From assembly GCA_910587705.1 (NCBI GenBank), contig CAJUMX010000002.1, positions 62,001-126,000 of the forward strand: DNA of 64,000 bases, written 5' to 3'. Both the position numbers and the translations under genes were made by a program. Under the pieces are notes generated by a model. It searched no databases and had not been told where the DNA came from. It saw only the letters and a program-made list of their open reading frames with translations. The DNA comes from an uncultured Oscillibacter sp. (lineage in GTDB: Bacteria > Bacillota > Clostridia > Oscillospirales > Oscillospiraceae). Below are positions 58,039 through 64,000 of the stretch, one piece after another. Position 1 is the first letter of the stretch. Each line of letters opens with the position of its first letter.

Positions 58039-58067
58039 ATTATAAAAAGTGAAAGCGGATTTGTCAA
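58039..58067 (-). promoter_or_regulatory. Promoter of the T-box-metY-metA unit (perfect consensus)
   Basis: Minus strand TTGACA (58067-58062), 17-base spacer, TATAAT (58044-58039). Both boxes match perfectly, as expected where control is by attenuation. Confidence 0.85.
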
Positions 58068-58105
58068 CCGCAAATTTTTCCCGAGAGCCGGCGGCCTTCC
58101 AGCGC

Positions 58106-58549
58106 TTAGTGGGCCGCATCCACAAGCACGATGCTGGAATCCCCCTTTCGGGCCTGTTCCAGAACCGCCTGCGCCAAGACCTGAAAGGTTCCATGAGACG
58201 ACGACGCGCCTGTAATCGCGTCGATACTACCCTCGCCCTGCCCCTCTAGAAGCTGGCTTGCGTAATACCGGGTATACTCATTGGGGTAGGTGCCGTTGAC
58301 ATGGAGCATATTCTGCATATATGCGTTATCCCAGCTTTTGATGAAGCCGCTGGCATTTTCTGCGTTGTATTCTACGGAGACAATCTTCCCGCCTTTTACC
58401 AAAATGGTGATATACTCCTTCCAGCCGTGGCTGAACTCGGATACCTGGGCGGTATAATATCCGTCCTGGAGCCCTGTTTGGTTTCCGCAGGCCGTCAACA
58501 GCGGCACTGTCAGCAGCAGGCTCAAAAGTATGGCAAATATCCGTTTCAT
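58106..58549 (-). CDS. FMN-binding domain lipoprotein
   Basis: A 147-residue exported lipoprotein: MKRIFAILLSLLLTVPLLTAC has lipobox LTAC. The rest is an FMN-binding domain: DGYYTAQVSEF at the start, GGKIVSVEYNAENASG in the middle and the flavin-attachment motif DAITGASSSHGTF near residue 110, where S or T after TGA is linked to FMN by ApbE. Such domains carry electrons outside the membrane. ATG at 58549 overlaps the stop of the chemoreceptor gene (ATGA), so the two are translationally coupled. No ApbE gene is nearby. Confidence 0.85.
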   Translation of the reverse strand: MKRIFAILLSLLLTVPLLTACGNQTGLQDGYYTAQVSEFSHGWKEYITILVKGGKIVSVEYNAENASGFIKSWDNAYMQNMLHVNGTYPNEYTRYYASQLLEGQGEGSIDAITGASSSHGTFQVLAQAVLEQARKGDSSIVLVDAAH

Positions 58550-60606
58550 CCGCTGCACTTCTCCTTCAAAACAAATTTTCGCACCTGCGATTGGAGGGCT
58601 TCGGCTTCCTTCGCCAGCGAGCCGCTGGACTGTTCCGTTTCCCCGGCGTTTTGCAAATTGCGGTCCGCAATGCCGGAAATGGCCGCAATCCGCTCCTCCA
58701 TAACGGTCAGGGCGCTCTCCTGCCCCTGCACCGCCGCTGCCAGCTGGTCTGAAATTGTGCTGATCTGCACGGAAACATCGGAAATCGCGCGAAGGGACCC
58801 GGCGGTATCCGCCGTCAGCTCCACGCCGGTCTGGATGATCGCTTTGGTGTTGTTGACCATATCGGTGGCGCTTTGGGCCGCCTCCGCGCTTTTGGCCGCC
58901 AGCTGCTTCACCTCATTTGCCACGACCGCAAAGCCCTTCCCCGCCGCCCCGGCCCGGGCCGCCTCCACAGAGGCGTTGAGGGACAGGATGTTGGTTTGGA
59001 AAGCAATATCCTCGATGTCCTTTGCGATTTTTGTAATCTGTTGGGCGTTGGCGCTGATATCGTCCATGGCGGAGGACAGGGCCGCCATCTGCTCGTTGGC
59101 ACTTTGCACCCGCTGGGTGATCTTCTCGGTTTGCGTGCGGGTGCGGCCGCTGCTCTCCGTCACGTCGGCCAGCCGGTCTTTCACCCGAGTCACTTCCTGT
59201 ACCAGCGCTTCGGTGGACTGATTTTGCTCCAAGGACGCCTGGTGCAGCTGTACGGACTGCCCGCTCAGCTGCTCCGCCATGCCGGTAAGCCGGTCTGCGG
59301 CAGCGCGGAACCCAAGAAGCGTTTCGTTCATAGACTCGGTAATTGTGCACAGGCTGCTGCGGATGAGCGTAAAGTCACCCTTGTAGTCCACCTGGGGCTC
59401 CGTGCGCAGGTCTCCGTCCGCAACCTGCGTCAGTACCTGCTGGATATCGGATATGTAACGGTTCATGCTTTCCAGTGTGGCGTCCAACGTCCGCGTCATA
59501 ACCTCCAGCTCATCTCCGGTGCTGACGGGGAGTACATCCGTATGCAGATCACCGTTGGAAAGGGCGACCATCCGGTCCGTCACACGCTTCACCGGGCGGG
59601 AAATGGAGCGGGCAAGACGTAGAACCAGCAGTATGGAAATCACCAAAACCGCCAGTGTGGCCAGAATGGACACAAGCATCGCCCCGTTAATGAAATGGTT
59701 GTAATCCGCCTTGGGGATTTGAATGACCAAGGACCACTGGGTCCCCCGAATCGGAGAAAATGCCACCAGCATCTGCTCCCCATTGATGGGAAATTCCGTC
59801 GCCCCGGTTTCTCCGGTGGTCACCCGTTCCACCGCGTCCGCGTTGCCGCCGCTAAACTGCGCCAGCGTGCTCCGGCTGAGCGCCACGGACTGGTCCGGAT
59901 GGCCGGTCACGATTCCCTCCTGGTTGACCATATAGGCCTTCCCGTTTCTTCCTAAATTGATGCTGCTGATGACATCGTTGAGCGTGTCATATTTATATAC
60001 ACCCATGACATAGAAAACGGTCTCGCCGTCCTCTTTTACCGGCATCCCCATCGTAATGCCCAGCCGGTCCTGATAAATGGTGGAGGAATCGGTGGTCAGA
60101 TTATCGGTCTCCTTCAAAAGGGCGAGAAAGCTACTCTCCAGGCTTTGCGGCGCTCCGTCAATCCCCTGCAGCAGACGCCCCTCCAGGTCGTAAAGGGCAA
60201 TTGTATAGAACTCGTAAATCTCCGCCGCTTCCTCCAGTGCCGCTCTGCGGTTCTCCGCCGTCGCCGTAGCATCCGGGAGAGCTGTTCCCGTTTCATTCGA
60301 TTCGGTAGTTGCCACCGTATCCATTCGGGGATCACTGGCAATGGTCATCATCCGATCCGCCAGCATATGGATATTGGCCTCCACCGTCTTTGCCGACTGC
60401 CGGGCCATAGGCTGGAGGCTGTCCAACAAAATATTGTTGGCAAGCGACTGCAAAGAAAGGGCCATAATCACACAGCATACGACCACCAAAACCAGGATAT
60501 TAAGCATCGTATTTCTTAATATCCTTCTATCCAGGCTCCGTTTGATCCCCCTGCTGATAAGGGAGTCCGCTTGCTTTCCCGTCACGTTCCCGTCGCTCCT
60601 TTTCAT
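58546..60606 (-). CDS. Methyl-accepting chemotaxis protein with dCache-type sensor
   Basis: A 686-residue transmembrane chemoreceptor. Membrane segments at about 36-54 (NILVLVVVCCVIMALSL) and 306-326 (MLVSILATLAVLVISILLVL) flank a ~250-residue outside domain with dCache features (FYTIALYDLEGRLLQG, GKAYMVNQEGIVTGHPD). A HAMP domain follows (RPVKRVTDRMVALSNGDL) and the signalling tip carries EDIAFQTNILSLNASVEAARAG-type hairpin sequence near 540. It implies a chemotaxis system and motility elsewhere. Translational coupling to the FMN-binding lipoprotein suggests a linked signal. A -10 box TATACT is at 60701-60696 on the minus strand. Confidence 0.93.
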   Translation of the reverse strand: MKRSDGNVTGKQADSLISRGIKRSLDRRILRNTMLNILVLVVVCCVIMALSLQSLANNILLDSLQPMARQSAKTVEANIHMLADRMMTIASDPRMDTVATTESNETGTALPDATATAENRRAALEEAAEIYEFYTIALYDLEGRLLQGIDGAPQSLESSFLALLKETDNLTTDSSTIYQDRLGITMGMPVKEDGETVFYVMGVYKYDTLNDVISSINLGRNGKAYMVNQEGIVTGHPDQSVALSRSTLAQFSGGNADAVERVTTGETGATEFPINGEQMLVAFSPIRGTQWSLVIQIPKADYNHFINGAMLVSILATLAVLVISILLVLRLARSISRPVKRVTDRMVALSNGDLHTDVLPVSTGDELEVMTRTLDATLESMNRYISDIQQVLTQVADGDLRTEPQVDYKGDFTLIRSSLCTITESMNETLLGFRAAADRLTGMAEQLSGQSVQLHQASLEQNQSTEALVQEVTRVKDRLADVTESSGRTRTQTEKITQRVQSANEQMAALSSAMDDISANAQQITKIAKDIEDIAFQTNILSLNASVEAARAGAAGKGFAVVANEVKQLAAKSAEAAQSATDMVNNTKAIIQTGVELTADTAGSLRAISDVSVQISTISDQLAAAVQGQESALTVMEERIAAISGIADRNLQNAGETEQSSGSLAKEAEALQSQVRKFVLKEKCSG

Positions 60607-61090
60607 AATTTTCGATAGGCAGAAGAAAAAGCCGCTCGTCTCTTCATTCGCAGGCGCTGCCCCTTATGAACCACAGACGATAGACTTCGTAAGGTAGTAT
60701 ACCATAACCCGTCAGGAAAGGGAAGTACTTTTTAAACGCCGCCTTATAGGATTTAAAGATGGTCTCCTTGACATCCACCCCCATGCCATACTTTCAATTG
60801 AAATCCAAAAAATTTTATGATACCATGGACGTGGAAATAGAGTCATCGCCATGACCTCCGGCCTTTTTTACGGAGTATTTGCAACGCCCCGCCACTTTTC
60901 CCGACAAGCCAATCTCACGTCTGGGGAATGGCGCTGTGTTGGAAAATGGCTGCTTCCATTTCCGGATTTTCGGGAAGCGGGCAGTTTGCCTTGCGTGCCG
61001 GAGTGTTATCATATTAAATCATATTGATCGAAACGCCAGCCGTCGGTTTTTCCAGAGCGGCGGCGAAGTGTCGGCAAGGAGGTTCCAGCT
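60607..61090. promoter_or_regulatory. Divergent control region between the chemoreceptor and YesN genes
   Basis: 484 bases with no credible gene. Leftward: TATACT (60701-60696) is a candidate -10 without a clear -35. Rightward: TTGAAA (60798-60803), 17 bases, TACCAT (60821-60826) would give a leader of about 260 bases; a weaker candidate (TTGCGT, TTAAAT) lies just before the gene, near 60991-61019. AraC-type sites for the YesN-like regulator may lie here but I cannot fix them by eye. Confidence 0.45.
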
Positions 61091-62710
61091 ATGCTAAAAA
61101 TTTTAATTGTGGACGACGAACCGGATATTTGCGAGCTGATCCACAAGCTGATTGACTGGGAGGGTCTGGAACTGGTGAGCCTGGGCTCCAGCTGGAATGG
61201 AATCGACGCCATGGAAATTATCCTGCGCCAAAAGCCGGATATCGTCATAACCGACATTCAGATGCCGGGCATGACAGGACTTGAGGTCATCGAACGGGCC
61301 AGCCAGCAAAACCTTCCGACGAAGTTCATTGTAATCAGCGGATACCGGGAATTTGAATACGCCCAGCAGGCCATTCGCTTCGGCGTGGAGGACTACCTCC
61401 TTAAGCCCATCAGCAAAACGGACTTGAATCTGCTGCTGAAACGCCTGCTCCGGGAAAGCGGGGCCGTGCGGGAACGGCGGGCCAGCGAAAACGCCATACG
61501 CAAAGAGCTCCAGCAGAAAACCTCTGTGCTGCGGCGAAACGAACTCCGCCAGACACTGACCGACTTCAACCGGACGTTTCACAAAGAGCTGTTCTCGTTT
61601 CAGCCCGGGGTATTCTGGGCGGTCTGCGTCCACGCCAGCTGCCGGGACAAGGCGGACATTCGTCAGAGCACCCTCCAAAAGGTTCTGGAAAACGTCTCCA
61701 TGCGTATTGGAGAAACCTTCAAAAGTCAGGTGTTTGACAGCGAATATGTAGTCACCGACTGCAACGCGTATATACTGATGAACTACGCCGAGGCACGCCA
61801 CATCGCATACCGGCAGCGGTGCGAGGAACTCCAGCGGCTCCTGGCGGACGTGTCCACCCAATATCAAAACCTTCGATTCACCTTTTCGGCGGGCTCCCCC
61901 GTCTATACGGAAGAGGAAATTTGGAGAGCCTTTGAAAGTGCGGAACGGGCAAGCGTTCTTCGTCTCTACGCCGGTTCCGGCAAGGTCATCGAGCACCAGC
62001 GGCTCCGCGCCTCCCTGCCGGATATCCCGGAGTGCAAATTTTCCGCGGAGGACAGCCAGACGCTCCTCAGCAGAATTGAAACCCTACAAAAAGAGCCGTC
62101 TCTGGCGCTGATCCGGTCGGTTTACGGGGAATTCCGATCTGTGGAAAGCTACAGTCTCTCCAACCTTTTTCAGGTGACCCGCACGCTAATCCTGCGCATC
62201 CGGAACGAGGTGGCGGCCATGGGACTTCGGGAGGATCCCCCTCCCTCAGAGGAGGAGTCCGGCATCCCCTCGGAGGATATCATCCACAAGCGTCTGGCAA
62301 ACTGCGACACTGTGGATGAACTGGCGGACTTCCTCTGCGAGTATACGGAGGCGGAGATCGACTACTGCTCCAAGCTGCAAATCCAAAAGGTCGGCGAGCC
62401 TATTCGTGCCGCTCAGGAGTATGTCCGTGCCCATATCAACCGGCAGATCAGCCTGGAGGAGGTCTCCGAACGCGCTTTTGTCAGCGCGGGCTATCTAAGC
62501 ACTCTTTTCAAGGAACGCACAGGAAAGAATTTTTCCGACTACGTTATCGAAACGCGAATCGAGGAGGCAAAGCGGCTGCTCCGGGATCCGTCTCTCAATA
62601 TCCGCGGCATTGCGGAGCGGGTGGGCTATGCGGACCAGCGGCATTTCAGCAAGGTCTTTCAAAAAATGGTCGGCGTAACGCCGACGGCCTACCGAAAGTT
62701 CTATGTGTAA
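61091..62710 (+). CDS. Response regulator with AraC-type DNA-binding domain (YesN-like)
   Basis: A 539-residue cytoplasmic regulator. The receiver domain (1-125) has VDDEPD at 7-12, the phosphorylated Asp in IVITDIQMPG near 55 and the Lys in LLKPIS near 105. A ~300-residue middle region is typical of YesN proteins. The C-terminal ~100 residues hold two AraC helix-turn-helix motifs (ISLEEVSERAFVSAGYLSTL and IRGIAERVGYADQRHFSKVF). Such regulators usually control sugar-uptake genes. It overlaps the frame before the kinase start and is paired with it. GGAGG lies nine bases upstream. Confidence 0.93.
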   Translation: MLKILIVDDEPDICELIHKLIDWEGLELVSLGSSWNGIDAMEIILRQKPDIVITDIQMPGMTGLEVIERASQQNLPTKFIVISGYREFEYAQQAIRFGVEDYLLKPISKTDLNLLLKRLLRESGAVRERRASENAIRKELQQKTSVLRRNELRQTLTDFNRTFHKELFSFQPGVFWAVCVHASCRDKADIRQSTLQKVLENVSMRIGETFKSQVFDSEYVVTDCNAYILMNYAEARHIAYRQRCEELQRLLADVSTQYQNLRFTFSAGSPVYTEEEIWRAFESAERASVLRLYAGSGKVIEHQRLRASLPDIPECKFSAEDSQTLLSRIETLQKEPSLALIRSVYGEFRSVESYSLSNLFQVTRTLILRIRNEVAAMGLREDPPPSEEESGIPSEDIIHKRLANCDTVDELADFLCEYTEAEIDYCSKLQIQKVGEPIRAAQEYVRAHINRQISLEEVSERAFVSAGYLSTLFKERTGKNFSDYVIETRIEEAKRLLRDPSLNIRGIAERVGYADQRHFSKVFQKMVGVTPTAYRKFYV

Positions 62711-62723
62711 AAGGAGGCCGGCA

Positions 62724-63752
62724 ATGGATCATGTCCGCACCCCCTATCGATGGTTTTTTCAAGGCATGCTGGCTGCGGTCCTCATCCTCATCGCAATCCT
62801 GCTGACGGCTGCAGCGGCTTTGGAAGAGGGATGCCCCCAAGCGGCGCTGCGGCTGCTCCGAACCGCGGCGCTGCTGCTTCTGGCATGGGCCGGGACCCTG
62901 GCGGCGCTGCTGTGGAAAGCCAGGAGGCTGCGCTTACGTCCATCGGATGCTGGAAGGAGAAGCGGATTCTCCTTCCTGACGGATCTTCTCAATGAGGAAC
63001 ACGACCTCGGGTATTCCCGCCAGGAGATGGCTCTGAAAATCCTGGAAGCCCAGGCCCAGATGGACTCTCTGCAAAGCCAGATCAACCCCCATTTTCTCTA
63101 TAATACCTTGGAAAGTATTCGGAGCAAGGCCCTGCTTCACGACGAGGAGGAAATTGCCACCATGACCGAGACGCTGGCCCGGCTGTTCCGCTATAACATC
63201 AACCGCAACGGCACCAAGGCCTCCATTCTCGACGAGCTGGAAAACGTCAAAAACTATATCCGCATCCAAAACTACCGTTTTCGGGACAAGTTCACGCTTC
63301 GCCTCGAGCTGGACGGCTTAGAGGAGCTGACGGGAAGCTATATGCTGCCGGTCCTGACTCTCCAGCCCATCGTTGAAAACGCCATTCACCATGGACTGGA
63401 ACCCAAAATCGGTCCTGGTTCCATTCTGATCCGTGGATTCTGCACCCAGAGCAAATTGATTCTTCAAATCCGGGACGACGGCGTGGGCATCCCTCCAAGG
63501 CGGCTGGACGAGCTCCGCGCCCGCCTTTTGCACCCCGATTCCGGAGAACTCATCGCGCCGGAAGGGGACGGAACCTCCCGCCGGGGAAGCGGGATCGCGC
63601 TGAAAAACGTGCATCAGCGTTTACAGCTGTTTTTTGGTCCGGCCTATGGGCTGGAAATCACCAGCGCCCCAGGGGCAGGCACACAGATCGAGTTGTGTAT
63701 GCCGGCTCCTTCGGCATCGGGGGACAGAGAACATGAAAAAAGAGCTGTTTGA
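62724..63752 (+). CDS. Sensor histidine kinase, YesM-like, with minimal sensor region
   Basis: A 342-residue kinase. Two membrane segments (about 12-33 and 46-66) are joined by only ~13 residues, so no outside Cache/sensor domain exists, unlike usual YesM (~580 residues). The catalytic part has the phospho-His in QINPHFLYNTLES near 122, N box VENAIHHGLEP near 217, DDGVGIP near 253 and GSGIALKNVHQRLQLFFG near 290. ATG at 62724 has AGGAGG six bases upstream. It overlaps the following ABC-type gene by 20 bases. The signal must come from a partner. Confidence 0.92.
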   Translation: MDHVRTPYRWFFQGMLAAVLILIAILLTAAAALEEGCPQAALRLLRTAALLLLAWAGTLAALLWKARRLRLRPSDAGRRSGFSFLTDLLNEEHDLGYSRQEMALKILEAQAQMDSLQSQINPHFLYNTLESIRSKALLHDEEEIATMTETLARLFRYNINRNGTKASILDELENVKNYIRIQNYRFRDKFTLRLELDGLEELTGSYMLPVLTLQPIVENAIHHGLEPKIGPGSILIRGFCTQSKLILQIRDDGVGIPPRRLDELRARLLHPDSGELIAPEGDGTSRRGSGIALKNVHQRLQLFFGPAYGLEITSAPGAGTQIELCMPAPSASGDREHEKRAV

Positions 63753-64000
63753 ATTCCAGCATGTTTTCAAATTTATTGGCGGTCACAAGGCTCTGCGGAA
63801 TTTATCTCTACGCCTGTACCAAAACGAGCTCACCTTTCTGGTGGAGCGGAGCGGCAGCGGCCGGTCTGTGCTGACCCGGGTGATGATGGGAGAGCTTACG
63901 CCAGACAGCGGGACAATGAAGCTGTTGGAGGAACCCTATCAGCCCCTCTCGCCGGAGCAGGCTCACGAGCGGGGAATATTCTGCGTTACACAGGATACGA
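63733..64000 (+). CDS. ABC-type ATPase of the sugar-uptake class, degenerate Walker A (partial)
   Basis: The first 89 residues of a gene cut by the window end. The start LFEFQHVFKFIGGHKALRNL and GELTPDSGTMKLLEEPYQPL match the first domain of RbsA/MglA-type double ATPases. The Walker A loop, GENGAGKST in active relatives, reads ERSGSGRSV here: the ATP-binding Lys is Arg and the first Gly is Glu. This half-site is probably inactive. Its 20-base overlap with the kinase gene suggests a regulatory or signal-coupling role; a transporter role with an active second domain cannot be excluded. GGGGA lies eight bases before the ATG. Confidence 0.7.
   Translation, partial: MKKELFEFQHVFKFIGGHKALRNLSLRLYQNELTFLVERSGSGRSVLTRVMMGELTPDSGTMKLLEEPYQPLSPEQAHERGIFCVTQDT

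Overview
This is a gene-dense, GC-rich stretch of a bacterial chromosome with Firmicutes-type Shine-Dalgarno sites (GGAGG) and many near-consensus sigma-A promoters. Gene content (SpoIVFA/SpoIVFB pair, RNase Y, RbgA, SipS-type signal peptidases, YesM/YesN, T-box leader, DUF4253, TatD-linked radical SAM protein, ClpP-ClpX-Lon) points to a spore-forming anaerobic Clostridium-class organism, most like Oscillospiraceae (Flavonifractor/Oscillibacter/Intestinimonas-type gut bacteria). The family-level guess is inference. I see no CRISPR array, insertion sequence, prophage, tRNA or rRNA gene.

Layout. 0-7 kb: greA, an unknown gene, an EnvC-like M23 peptidase with ftsX and ftsE (division/hydrolase activation), a CdaR/PucR-type regulator, an rRNA pseudouridine synthase and a DUF4830 protein. 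7-12 kb: str operon read leftward (L7Ae-like, rpsL, rpsG, fusA, tuf), without rpoBC next to it. 12-18.4 kb: traX-like membrane gene, cupin protein, bioY under a BirA-type operator, uracil-DNA glycosylase, a CmpB-like membrane protein, mtnN, rlmI and a cell-wall amidase. 18.5-23 kb: a structured RNA candidate, rny, an unknown protein, spoIVFB-spoIVFA. 23-27 kb: rpsT, then tatD with a DUF4253 protein, a lipoprotein, the TatD-linked radical SAM protein and a GlsB/YeaQ protein. 27-36 kb: VOC protein, thiolase under a Rex-like site, PrsA-like foldase, mfd, pth, prs and a degenerate GlmU-like gene (the gcaD-prs-pth-mfd order of Bacillus). 36-41 kb: trmL and the glycolytic genes pgk-tpiA-gpmI, then an orphan Imm22-like gene. 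41-48 kb: proteostasis cluster tig-clpP-clpX-lon-engB. 48-55 kb: phosphoesterase, zinc-ribbon membrane protein, thrC, yraN, rnhB, two paralogous membrane proteins, rbgA and two signal peptidases. 55.5-58 kb: methionine genes metA-metY behind a T-box. 58-64 kb: chemoreceptor plus FMN-binding lipoprotein, divergent from a YesN/YesM two-component system overlapping an ABC ATPase gene with a degenerate Walker A motif, cut by the window end.

The most unusual items are: (1) the YesN/YesM/degenerate-ABC locus, whose kinase has almost no extracytoplasmic sensor; (2) a fossil tandem duplication that copied a membrane gene plus the first ~60 bp of rnhB, keeping the 38-nt gene overlap exactly; (3) a probable ~265-nt structured RNA with its own promoter before rny; (4) a GlmU-like relic in the gcaD position; and (5) several readable operators (BirA, Rex, an OmpR-type direct-repeat site before traX, an inverted repeat before lon).
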